Of a DNA stretch of 64,000 nucleotides, positions 34,811-43,037 are shown piece after piece. This stretch comes from Halorientalis litorea (GTDB lineage Archaea > Halobacteriota > Halobacteria > Halobacteriales > Haloarculaceae), in contig NZ_CP095482.1 of assembly GCF_023028225.1 (NCBI RefSeq), positions 1,984,001-2,048,000 on the forward strand, written 5' to 3'. The notes beneath the pieces are model-generated. The model saw only the letters and a program-made list of their open reading frames with translations, was not told the origin of the DNA and searched no databases. Position 1 is the stretch's first letter. Every line of letters starts with the position of its first letter. A program made the position numbers and the translations under genes.

Positions 34811-35074
34811 TCAGAGTTGTTCGTTCAGTTTGTACACTTCGAGGGCCTCCAGCCGGGGGTCCGAGGCCGCGCTGGAGTTCGACCCGACGGCGACGCCGCC
34901 GACGCCCTCGTTGGTCGCGGTGCCGGTCCCCGAATCGAGGATGTAGGCGACCTCCTCCTCGACGTCCTCGACGGGACGGCCCAGTTCCTCGGCGGTCTCT
35001 TCGAGTGCTTCCCGTACCTCCTCGTCCGTGGCCGTGAACTCGCCGCCGCCCTCGATGTCGGTCAGGTCAGTCAT
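34811..35074 (-). CDS. 87-residue acidic protein between R2lox and ferredoxin
   Basis: Small protein with an acidic helical N-terminal half (FTATDEEVREALEETAEELG) and a Gly/Ser/Val-rich middle (NEGVGGVAVGSNSSAASDPR), ending EALEVYKLNEQL. I do not recognise a family. Its ATG lies 8 bp inside the end of the R2lox gene, and the ferredoxin begins 2 nt after its stop, so all three are probably translated from one message. A role as an assembly or coupling subunit is an inference from this placement. Confidence 0.75.
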   Translation of the reverse strand: MTDLTDIEGGGEFTATDEEVREALEETAEELGRPVEDVEEEVAYILDSGTGTATNEGVGGVAVGSNSSAASDPRLEALEVYKLNEQL

Positions 35075-36140
35075 CGGCGACACCTCCCGTGACGATGTTC
35101 GACGCGTCGAGGTCGAGTTTGTGTGCGTAGGTTTCGGCGTGGCGTTCGATGCGGGCGTCGTAGTCGGTCGCCTCACAGTCCGCGGCGGCGTCCTGCACGA
35201 CCGACATGAACCGGTCGGGGTCGTAACTCTCCAAGTCGAGCGTCTCCTTGAACTGGCCGCGCCAGAGTTCGGCCCCGCGCTGAATGAGGCCGTCGAAGTC
35301 CGCACCGAGGGGGTCGTCCATCGCGGCCGAGACGAAGTACGACGTGTCGATGACGTGGGGGAGACAGGTGAGTGCCTCCTCCCAGATTGCCTCGTCGACG
35401 CCCTGGTACTCGGGGACGCCCGCACGCTCTTTCTCCAGTAGTTCACCCAGCAGGTAGAGGCCGTGGGTAACGTGGCGGCCTTCGTCGGTGCTGACGAACT
35501 GGAACCCCTTGTTCAGCAACGGGAGCGGGGCCTCCTGCATCATGTTGTTCTTCAGGAAGTACCCGCCCCGGGCGGCGATGCCCTCGACCATCATGTGGTA
35601 GGTCGTGGCGGCGCGGGCGATGTCCGTCGGGTCGCCGCCGTTGGCTGCCTGTGCCATGAACGCCCCTTGCCGCTCGCCGAGGTCGCTCATGCCACAGGCC
35701 GCGGTCCGCGGGAGCGGTTGGCCGCCGCGGCGGATGTCCAGATGCGTGTCCGGGAATACGTCGGCCATCACCGTGTTGATGTACATGTCGAAAAACTGCG
35801 TGTGCTTGGCCTCGGTCATCGTGAAGACCGTCGCGTACATCTCCTTCTCGATGGAGTCGTCGAGGTACGGCGACCCCATCTGTTCGATGACGCGACGGCC
35901 GTCCTCGGCGACGGCGTGTTCGAGGTCCACGAACGCGGCGATGAGACGCGCCCACTGCTCTTTCTCCTCGGGAGCCATGCTCTCCCACGCTTCGATGTCG
36001 CGTTCGACCCCCACCTTCTCGAACAGTTTGTCGGCGTCCCACGTCCCGAGTTCGATGCCTTTCCGGTAGAGTTCGTACCACTGGTTGTCGATGTCGATTC
36101 GCCCCGTTTCCACCTGTACCGCCTCTTCGTCTGCCATCAT
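35067..36140 (-). CDS. R2-like ligand-binding oxidase (R2lox-type diiron/Mn-Fe protein)
   Basis: 357-residue ferritin-like protein related to ribonucleotide reductase R2. Predicted metal ligands are Glu74, Glu110 and His113 (TEAKH), Glu186, and Glu220 and His223 (DEGRH). Val77 (Glu74+3) and Tyr181 (Glu186-5) fall where characterised R2lox proteins form their Val-Tyr ether crosslink, which separates it from true R2 subunits. No ribonucleotide reductase large subunit is adjacent. Instead it leads an operon with an acidic protein and a 2Fe-2S ferredoxin. The R2lox family is thought to oxidise an unknown, perhaps lipid-like, substrate. Confidence 0.85.
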   Translation of the reverse strand: MMADEEAVQVETGRIDIDNQWYELYRKGIELGTWDADKLFEKVGVERDIEAWESMAPEEKEQWARLIAAFVDLEHAVAEDGRRVIEQMGSPYLDDSIEKEMYATVFTMTEAKHTQFFDMYINTVMADVFPDTHLDIRRGGQPLPRTAACGMSDLGERQGAFMAQAANGGDPTDIARAATTYHMMVEGIAARGGYFLKNNMMQEAPLPLLNKGFQFVSTDEGRHVTHGLYLLGELLEKERAGVPEYQGVDEAIWEEALTCLPHVIDTSYFVSAAMDDPLGADFDGLIQRGAELWRGQFKETLDLESYDPDRFMSVVQDAAADCEATDYDARIERHAETYAHKLDLDASNIVTGGVADD

Positions 36141-36250
36141 GTACCACGACTGACGGGGATACCCGTCAGTTGTCGCCCACCATTTCGTGGGCGTTTAAGT
36201 AGGGTCGAGGGTGGGCCGACGCTAACCGCCGGACGCTCGCGGGGCGCGAC

Positions 36251-36439
36251 TCAGGACCGCCGGTCGGTCGCCGACCCGTCGCGCCGGTGGCTGAGTTTCT
36301 CGCCGACGACGCTCGGGACGGATGTCCCGCAGTAGGTGCAGGACCACGACCGGCCGGTGGGGTTCGGTTCCCGGTCGAGTTCGGTGACTGATTCGAGCAG
36401 TGCCCCACAGCCTCCACACCGATGGCTGGGCGAACTCAC
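36251..36439 (-). CDS. Small zinc-ribbon protein
   Basis: 62-residue protein starting at GTG 36439. HRCGGCGALLESVTEL and SWSCTYCGTSVPSVV give a CxxC-x20-CxxC zinc ribbon; the tail is basic. The frame continues upstream but loses protein character. It lies directly upstream of the R2lox gene on the same strand with a 110-nt gap. Confidence 0.6.
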   Translation of the reverse strand: MSSPSHRCGGCGALLESVTELDREPNPTGRSWSCTYCGTSVPSVVGEKLSHRRDGSATDRRS

Positions 36440-36813
36440 GGTACGCCGAGATACGAACCGGGGCGACAAAATACCAGTGCCCACAGCCGTGGCTCGGAGG
36501 AACTGTGTGACCCGAAGGAGCGTGTGACACTGGAGGGCTGGTCGCCCTCTACTCAGTAGCACGGACGCCGGGCATATGTATCCACGCCACGCGGAGTGAA
36601 AGTGAAACTGCCGGACGGCACCGCCCCGAAACTGCCCGTCTGACGCGTGTCCGCTCTCTCACCCCCACTCGCCGACCGAGAATGGACGAACGTTGGCGAA
36701 TAGTGCGAGAATACCATCTCCTGTAACCCCAGACGCTGCATTACAGCATACACTAGAACAATATTAGCACTATAGTGGACGACTATGCAGAAGTTTTTAG
36801 TATCTCTCGACAG
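36440..36813. other. 374-bp AT-richer region between zinc-finger genes
   Basis: I see no convincing gene. The right part (about 36700-36810) is AT-rich and holds a TATA-like TTTTTAG at 36794-36800 suited to the gene starting at 36814 or 36826. Confidence 0.45.
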
Positions 36814-36825
36814 ATGAGTACGTTG

Positions 36826-36996
36826 ATGAGCGTAAACGAAACGCCCGTCGATTCGGTATCGGCCACCGACCCAGCGGCACCGTCGTTCCTCCGGTCCGCG
36901 AACTACATGCCGTGTCGCAACTGTCGTGAGGGAACGTTGGTCTACGACGCCGAACTCGAAGGCTCGCGCTGCCGGGCTTGTGGAGAACCCGCCTGA
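36826..36996 (+). CDS. Zinc-ribbon microprotein
   Basis: 56-residue protein. The C-terminal half has MPCRNCREGTLVYDAE and SRCRACGEPA, a CxxC...CxxC ribbon; the N-terminal half is Ser/Ala/Pro-rich. ATG 36826 fits a leaderless transcript from the TATA-like element at 36794-36800; ATG 36814 is the main alternative. The following zinc protein starts 1 nt after its stop. Confidence 0.65.
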   Translation: MSVNETPVDSVSATDPAAPSFLRSANYMPCRNCREGTLVYDAELEGSRCRACGEPA

Positions 36997-36997
36997 G

Positions 36998-37306
36998 ATG
37001 ATGTCGGGTGCCCACTCGTCGACCGGTCTCTCCGAGGTGACGCGACCACAGCCGTCGGACGCCGTCCGGTGCTGGCGGTGCATGGAACTGGTGGACGAGG
37101 CCCGCCGAATCGACCACCCGGACCCAGCCCTCGACACCACCGTTCCGGTCTGTGCCGACGGGTGTTGGCTACCGGAGCACATCCTGTACCGCTGTCACGA
37201 CTGTGGCGACACCCACGACTACGAGGCGGTGCACCTCGTGTGGCTCCCGGACCGCCAGGCACTCGCCCCCGAGTGTCTCGACTGCAACAGTACCACGTCG
37301 AAGTGA
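36998..37306 (+). CDS. Multi-cysteine zinc-binding protein
   Basis: 102-residue protein with several Cys pairs: VRCWRCMELVDEARRI, VCADGCW, YRCHDCGDTHDYEAVH and PECLDCNS. These could form two zinc sites. It starts at ATG 36998, immediately after the stop of the previous zinc microprotein, so the two are probably one operon. No known function. Confidence 0.68.
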   Translation: MMSGAHSSTGLSEVTRPQPSDAVRCWRCMELVDEARRIDHPDPALDTTVPVCADGCWLPEHILYRCHDCGDTHDYEAVHLVWLPDRQALAPECLDCNSTTSK

Positions 37307-37702
37307 CATGCAGTTTCGCGCTACCCCGTCCCGCCGTCCTCCGCCCGCACGCGTGAGTACCACGACGACTCGCCGCGACTGACTCTCAACTCGGAGGGGG
37401 TGGCACCGCACCCGACCTGTTTCTCCCGCTCCGAGACGGATTCCCAGCACCGACTGAGGCGTCACGGCGGCGACTGCGAGGGCGTCGTTCCGCCGGCGAC
37501 AGCGACGGGACCCGGCGTTCTCCGAGACGGCGACGAGGAGCGAAGTTGCTCCGTGGTCCGGTGTCGCTCGGACACTAACTGTGTAGCGACCTCTTTTATG
37601 ACCTGTCCACAGGTGAAATTAACCAATGCAACGACAGCTCTCTCAACGGATAGAACGATGCACACGCGCGCGAGCCAACAGTGCCCGCTATCGGGGTGAC
37701 CG
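37307..37702. other. 396-bp promoter region of the large surface-protein gene
   Basis: No gene recognised. It holds a TATA-like TTTTATG at 37594-37600, directly followed by a palindrome ACCTGT-CC-ACAGGT at 37601-37614, and GTGTC-GCTCG-GACAC at 37561-37575. The predicted transcript would have a leader of about 80 nt. Confidence 0.5.
37601..37614. promoter_or_regulatory. Palindrome between TATA box and start of the surface-protein gene
   Basis: Perfect arms ACCTGT and ACAGGT with a 2-nt centre, lying immediately 3' of the TATA-like element, where a bound protein would block initiation. Confidence 0.45.
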
Positions 37703-40700
37703 ATGACCGCTCGGAACCCGGCGGCCGGCGTGCGGGCACTCGTGTTGGCCACCGTACTGGTGCTGTCGGCGTTGGCGGCCCCGGTTGGCGTCGTCGGCAT
37801 GGCCGCGGCTGGCAACGCGGGCAACGTCTCGACTGTCAGTTCGTGTACGACGATTTCCTCCTCGGGCGTCTACGAACTGTCCGGGGACATCGTCAGTAGC
37901 GGCTCCGGGTCGTGTCTCAACGTCACGGCGAGCGACGTGGTGCTGGACGGGCAAGGCCACACGGTGCAGGGGCCGGGCGACAGCCAGACGGGACCGGTCG
38001 GCATCAACGTCACCGCGGACCGCAACGTGACGGTTCGGAACCTCAACGCCACCGAGTGGACCCAGAACGTCTACGTCGGAACGCTCACCGGTGGGACGAT
38101 TACGAACGTTACCGCGCCACGGGCGACCTCCGAGCGGTACACCGACGCGCAGGAAGCGGGTATCGAGGTGAACGGGTCCGAGGACGTTCGCCTGTCGGAC
38201 ATTCACGCTTCGGATAGCGAACGGTTCGGCGTTCTCGTCACCGAGTCCTCGAACGTGACCGTCGTCGACTCGACGCTCGTCGCCAACGACCTGCGGAACC
38301 TCTACGTCCAGAACGTCTCCGGGGGAACGGTTCGGGGCGTCAACGCCTCGGCCGCCACGGCGGAGGACTCGTTCGGCATGTATCTGAACACCTCCAGTGA
38401 CCTCACCGTCGCGGACAGTACCGCGCTGTCCAACGGGGACACCGGCGTCCTCTTCGAGTCGGTCGAGGACAGCGTGGTACGAAACGTCACGGCGAGCGAG
38501 AACGGCGACTACGGGTTCGAGGTGGACCAACGCCGGGGGTACACGCGAAAAGACGACGAGTCCGACAACAATCTCCTCGTGAACAACACGGTGGTCGACA
38601 ACGGCTGGCACGGCATCTTCGTCACGGACTCCTCGAACAACACCGTGCGGAACAACACCGTCACCGGCCACTCGCGGGTCGGCATCGGCGTCCAGACTGC
38701 GGACACCGCCAGCGGCATCGGCTACTCCGCGCCGACGACGGTGGACAACGTGACCGTCGCGGACAACACCCTCGACAACAACGACCAGGGGATTCTGGTC
38801 GACGGGGACAGCCGCGCGCAGTACGACGACGTCGTCGGTGCGGTCTACGACATCACGCTCCGGGACAACGCCGTCACGAACAGCGAGGAGTCCGGCGTCG
38901 TCCTCTCGTCGTCGACGAACGTGACCCTGCGGGACAACGAGGTGGCCGGGAGCGAGGAGAACCTCGTCATCGAGGAGTACGAGCGAGTCGGGCCGTCCCA
39001 CTCGCTCGACCACTACCGTCACGACATCGACACCTCGAACACCGTCGACGGGCGGCCGGTCCACTACTACCGGAACGTCAGTGACCGGACGGTCGGCGCG
39101 GCCACGAACGCCGGGTTCGTCGGCATCGTCGACGCGTCCAACGTGACGGTCCGGGACCTCGCGCTCTCGAACAACGGCCACGGCGTCCTCGCGGTCAACA
39201 CGACCGGAACCACGGTCCGGAACCTCACGACCGACACCCAGCGACGTGGTGTCGAGTTCATGCAGACTGACAACTCCTCGGTCGTCGAGTCCGACATCGC
39301 GAACAACGGCAGACAGAGTGTCGCCCTGTACTACGCCGACGACAACACGGTTCGTGACAACTCCCTCCGGCAGACCACGGGCGGGGACAGCGAAATTCTT
39401 CTGGACGCCGGGTCCTCGAACAACCTCGTCCACAACAACACCGTCAGCTTCGCGCCGGGCGAGCGCGGCGACACTGGTATCCTCGTCCGTGATTTGGGTG
39501 GGTCCAGAACGAACGACAACTGGGTGACGGACAACGAACTCGTCGGTGTTCGACTCGAAATCCAGAGCGTCTACCGAACGGTCGTTCGCGGGAACGACGT
39601 CCGGGACACCGACACCTCCGGCATCGACGACGGGGGAATCGACACCCGCCTCCTGAACAACACCGTCCACAACACGACGAACGCGGGCATCGAGTCCGGT
39701 GCCGGTGCGGTCGTCCGGAACAACAGCGTCACCGAGGTCAGAGACAGTGCTGACGGCATTGGGGTGTCCGGCGACGACGGCCTCGTGACGGACAACTCCC
39801 TCCGGGACATCTCCGGGATTGCCTTCGACGTCACCGGGTCGAACGTGACGGTCGCCAACAACACCGTCGACACGGCGACGAGCGGCGTCGTGACGGCGAC
39901 GTTCGCGGGCGACGTGACCGTCGAGAACAACACCTTCCGGACAATCACCGGCACCAGCGACGACGAGGCTGGCGTCTACGACGAGACCGAGGAGGGCAGC
40001 GGGACGGCCGTCCGCGACAACCGCTTCGTGAACAACACGTACGCGCTCCGACTCCGGGGCTACGGGACGGTGACGAACAACTCCGTCGAGTCCAGCGACG
40101 TCGGTATCTGGGTCGACTCGGAGGCCGTGGGAAGCTACGACGTCACCGACAACGCGGTCACGAACAGCGAGTCGTGGGCCTACTACAACGTCGACGAGTA
40201 CGGGTCGAGCGGGTGGGACGGGAGCGTGACGAACCTCTCGCTGTCGAGTGCCAGCCTCTCCTTCACCGACCGTGAGGCCGGACTGGTCGAGACGGCACAA
40301 CCGGCCTGTGACCCGGCTGGCCGCCAGAAAACGGGCGTGTTCCTCAACACGACGAACACCTCCCAGCAGGCGTGGCTGAACCTCACCGTCGACTACGCCG
40401 ACGCCGTCGGGAGCGGCGTCGACGAGTCCTCGCTGCAACTCTACCGATACAACGGAACCGACTGGGTACCAGTGTCGACGACGGTGGACCAGCAGGCCGA
40501 GACGGTCCATGCGAACCTCACGACGTTCGGCACCGTCGGCCTGTTCGCGGACGGCACGCCGACGTGTCCGAGTACTGCCTCGCTTCAGGTCACTGTCGAC
40601 AGCACGAACTCCCCCGTCACCGAGGGAGAGACGCTGACCGTCGACGCCACCGTCGAGAACACGGGCGACAGTCAGGGCACTCAGACGGTCACCCTGTCGG

Positions 40701-43021
40701 CCGGCGGCGCGACGCGTGACTCGACGGAGGTGAGCCTCGCGGGGCAGTCCTCGACGACGGTAACGCTGGAGTGGAGCACCGCAGCAGGCGACGCGGGGAC
40801 GTACACCCCGACGGTGGCAAGCGACGACGATACGGCGTCCACGAGCGTGGAGGTACTCGCCGCCAGTTCGCAGACGGCGAACTTCTCCGTGGGGGTCGAC
40901 AGCACGAACAGCCCTGTCACCGAGGGCGAGACGCTGACAGTCGACGCGACGGTGACCAACGACGGGAGTGCCACCGGGACACAGACGGTTACCCTCTCGG
41001 CCGGCGGTACGACGCACGACTCGACGGCGGTAACTCTCGCCAGTCAGTCCTCGACGACCGTGACGCTGGAGTGGGCGACTGCGGCCGGTGACGCCGGGTC
41101 CTACACGGCGACGGTGGCCAGCGAGAACGACACCGACACAGCCAGCGTGTTCGTCGACACGCCGGGGACCGCCCCCTCGGCGACGTTCACGGCGGACCCG
41201 GCGAGGGCGTACGTTGGCGAGTCGGTGTCTTTGAACGCCTCGAACGCGACGGATTCGGACGGCTCAATCGCGGAGTACGCCTGGGACTACGACGGTGACG
41301 GTGTGTACGACGAGACGCGGACCGTCCCCACGTCGGTCATCGCCTACTCCACTGCCGGGAACCGTACCGTCGGGCTCCGGGTCACTGACGACGATGGCAA
41401 CACCGACACGACGACCCGGACGGTCGAAATCGTCTCGGGCGCGCCGACTGCGGCCGTCAGTGCGTCGCCGAGAGCGGTACTACTCGAGGAGTCGGTGTCG
41501 CTGAACGCCTCGAACACGACGGACCCGACCGATGACATCGTGGAGTACGCGTGGGACTTCGACGGTGACGGGGTGTACGACGAGACGCGAACCATTCCCA
41601 CGTCGGTCATCGCCTACTCCACTGTCGGGAACCGTACCGTCCGCGTAAAGGTGACCGACGAGCACGGGGCGACCGACACGGCGAACGTGACGGTGACCGT
41701 CTCGGACGGGGCCCCGAACGCGACATTCACGGCGGACCCGGCGACGGCGTCCGTCGGAGAGTCGGTGTCGCTGAACGCATCGAACACGACGGACCCGGAC
41801 GGCTCTATCGTGGAGTACGGATGGGACTACGACGGTGACGAGGTAGTCGACGAGACGCGGACCATCCCCACGTCGGTCATCGCCTACTCAACTGCCGGGA
41901 ACCGGACCGTCGGGCTCAAAGTGACTGACGACGATGGCAACATCGATACCGTCACTCAGTCTGTGACTATCACTCCGGGCGGGCCGGACGCGGCCCTCAA
42001 CGCGTCGCCGAAGGCGGTACTGGTCGGAGAGTCGGTGTCGCTGAACGCGTCGAACGCGACGGACCCGACGGGGGACATCGAGACGTACGAGTGGGACTTC
42101 GACGGTGACGGGGTGTACGACGAGACGCGGAGCATCCCCACGTCGGTCATCGCCTACTCCACGGCCGGCGAGCGGACGGTCAGGGTCCGAGTCACCGACG
42201 AGCACGGAGCGACCGACACGGCGAACGTCACAGTCTCGGTCGACGAAGCCGACTTCGATGACGGCGGTGGTGGCGGCGGTGGCGGCGGTGGCGGCGGTGG
42301 GTCCGCGTCACCGTCCTCCGGGAGCAGTGGCGGCGACGGCGGGTCCGAATCGACCATGGCCGTGGACACGTCTACGCTGACCGACGGTAGTACCGATGTC
42401 GAGATTCGGAACAGCCGTCCGGGTGCCACGGCGTCGGTCGACTTCGACGACGCCGCCGGCGACGCAACCCTCACCGGACTGGACATCACGGCCGAATCCG
42501 ACCGCGAGAGTCTCGGTTTGACCGTCCGGTCGACCGCCGACACGCCCGGGCAGACGCCGGCACTCGACACCGCCGACTCCCTCGGGTACGTCGAAGTCGA
42601 ACACGACGCCCCGAACGACGCCTACGGTGCGAGCACGTTCCGGTTCGAGGTGTCGCAGTCGGCACTCCCGGACGGGGCGACGCTGGACGACGTGTCGCTG
42701 TACCGCTACCACGAGGGGTCGTGGGATACGCTCGATACCACCCGTGACGGGACGGCGTTCGAGGCGTCGGCGCCGGGCTTTTCGGTGTTCGCCGTCGGCG
42801 TCTCCTCGCCTGACGATGGGGTCGGGTCGGCCGTGACCGAGACGCCGGGCGAACCGACGACCGAACAGGAGCCGGCGACGGAGACGACAGCCGAACCCGC
42901 CGACGAACCGACCGTGACGACGGACACGGCGACGGCCGCCGACGGCCCGGGCTTCGGGTTCGTCACCGCGCTACTCGCGCTCGTCGTCCTCGTCGGGTCC
43001 CTCGCTGCGATGCGTCGCTGA
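37703..43021 (+). CDS. Giant surface protein: beta-helix, CARDB, PKD x4, PGF-CTERM
   Basis: 1772-residue exported protein. N-terminal Sec-type signal (about 1-36, LVLATVLVLSALAAPVGVVG). Residues about 45-870 are right-handed parallel beta-helix repeats (NNTV, VRDN, NVTV turns) dense in NxS/T sequons. Two CARDB-like repeats follow (about 955-1150), then four PKD domains of exactly 90 residues (about 1154-1513), a 13-Gly run (1521-1533), a PGF-pre-PGF domain (about 1550-1705), a Thr/Glu-rich stalk, and PGF-CTERM (GPGFGFVTALLALVVLV, basic end MRR). Archaeosortase A would cut it and attach a lipid. Probably an adhesin or a carbohydrate-binding cell-surface protein. Confidence 0.9.
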   Translation: MTARNPAAGVRALVLATVLVLSALAAPVGVVGMAAAGNAGNVSTVSSCTTISSSGVYELSGDIVSSGSGSCLNVTASDVVLDGQGHTVQGPGDSQTGPVGINVTADRNVTVRNLNATEWTQNVYVGTLTGGTITNVTAPRATSERYTDAQEAGIEVNGSEDVRLSDIHASDSERFGVLVTESSNVTVVDSTLVANDLRNLYVQNVSGGTVRGVNASAATAEDSFGMYLNTSSDLTVADSTALSNGDTGVLFESVEDSVVRNVTASENGDYGFEVDQRRGYTRKDDESDNNLLVNNTVVDNGWHGIFVTDSSNNTVRNNTVTGHSRVGIGVQTADTASGIGYSAPTTVDNVTVADNTLDNNDQGILVDGDSRAQYDDVVGAVYDITLRDNAVTNSEESGVVLSSSTNVTLRDNEVAGSEENLVIEEYERVGPSHSLDHYRHDIDTSNTVDGRPVHYYRNVSDRTVGAATNAGFVGIVDASNVTVRDLALSNNGHGVLAVNTTGTTVRNLTTDTQRRGVEFMQTDNSSVVESDIANNGRQSVALYYADDNTVRDNSLRQTTGGDSEILLDAGSSNNLVHNNTVSFAPGERGDTGILVRDLGGSRTNDNWVTDNELVGVRLEIQSVYRTVVRGNDVRDTDTSGIDDGGIDTRLLNNTVHNTTNAGIESGAGAVVRNNSVTEVRDSADGIGVSGDDGLVTDNSLRDISGIAFDVTGSNVTVANNTVDTATSGVVTATFAGDVTVENNTFRTITGTSDDEAGVYDETEEGSGTAVRDNRFVNNTYALRLRGYGTVTNNSVESSDVGIWVDSEAVGSYDVTDNAVTNSESWAYYNVDEYGSSGWDGSVTNLSLSSASLSFTDREAGLVETAQPACDPAGRQKTGVFLNTTNTSQQAWLNLTVDYADAVGSGVDESSLQLYRYNGTDWVPVSTTVDQQAETVHANLTTFGTVGLFADGTPTCPSTASLQVTVDSTNSPVTEGETLTVDATVENTGDSQGTQTVTLSAGGATRDSTEVSLAGQSSTTVTLEWSTAAGDAGTYTPTVASDDDTASTSVEVLAASSQTANFSVGVDSTNSPVTEGETLTVDATVTNDGSATGTQTVTLSAGGTTHDSTAVTLASQSSTTVTLEWATAAGDAGSYTATVASENDTDTASVFVDTPGTAPSATFTADPARAYVGESVSLNASNATDSDGSIAEYAWDYDGDGVYDETRTVPTSVIAYSTAGNRTVGLRVTDDDGNTDTTTRTVEIVSGAPTAAVSASPRAVLLEESVSLNASNTTDPTDDIVEYAWDFDGDGVYDETRTIPTSVIAYSTVGNRTVRVKVTDEHGATDTANVTVTVSDGAPNATFTADPATASVGESVSLNASNTTDPDGSIVEYGWDYDGDEVVDETRTIPTSVIAYSTAGNRTVGLKVTDDDGNIDTVTQSVTITPGGPDAALNASPKAVLVGESVSLNASNATDPTGDIETYEWDFDGDGVYDETRSIPTSVIAYSTAGERTVRVRVTDEHGATDTANVTVSVDEADFDDGGGGGGGGGGGGGSASPSSGSSGGDGGSESTMAVDTSTLTDGSTDVEIRNSRPGATASVDFDDAAGDATLTGLDITAESDRESLGLTVRSTADTPGQTPALDTADSLGYVEVEHDAPNDAYGASTFRFEVSQSALPDGATLDDVSLYRYHEGSWDTLDTTRDGTAFEASAPGFSVFAVGVSSPDDGVGSAVTETPGEPTTEQEPATETTAEPADEPTVTTDTATAADGPGFGFVTALLALVVLVGSLAAMRR
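40561..41160 (+). repeat. Two 300-bp CARDB-coding repeats
   Basis: The same bases (GTCGACAGCACGAAC, then GTCACCGAGGG) recur at 40595 and 40895, a 300-bp period. Each unit encodes a CARDB-like domain with the TVTLEW strand. Confidence 0.8.
41161..42240 (+). repeat. Four 270-bp PKD-coding repeats
   Basis: The motif CCCACGTCGGTCATCGCCTA recurs near 41327, 41597, 41867 and 42137 with an exact 270-bp period; each unit encodes GESVSLNAS...DGDG-YDETR...TSVIAYST. Conservation at the DNA level suggests expansion by unequal crossing over. Confidence 0.88.
42263..42301 (+). repeat. GGC/GGT codon tract (13 Gly)
   Basis: Thirteen consecutive Gly codons, mostly alternating GGC GGC GGT, form a low-complexity hinge between the PKD domains and the PGF-pre-PGF domain and a likely site of slippage in multiples of 3 nt. 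Confidence 0.85.
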
Positions 43022-43037
43022 CGGTCCGGCGGCTGTC

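Noticed and set aside
35067-36140. Ribonucleotide reductase small subunit
   Set aside because: No large subunit nearby, and the residues next to the metal ligands (Val77, Tyr181) match R2lox rather than a radical-bearing R2.
37688-41017. An 1109-codon open frame opposite the surface-protein gene
   Set aside because: It is a mirror of the repeats in the real gene and has no fold-like pattern, start context or promoter.
42263-42301. Poly-Gly tract as a frameshifting contingency locus
   Set aside because: The repeat unit is 3 nt, so slippage would change length but not frame; kept only as a length-variation point.
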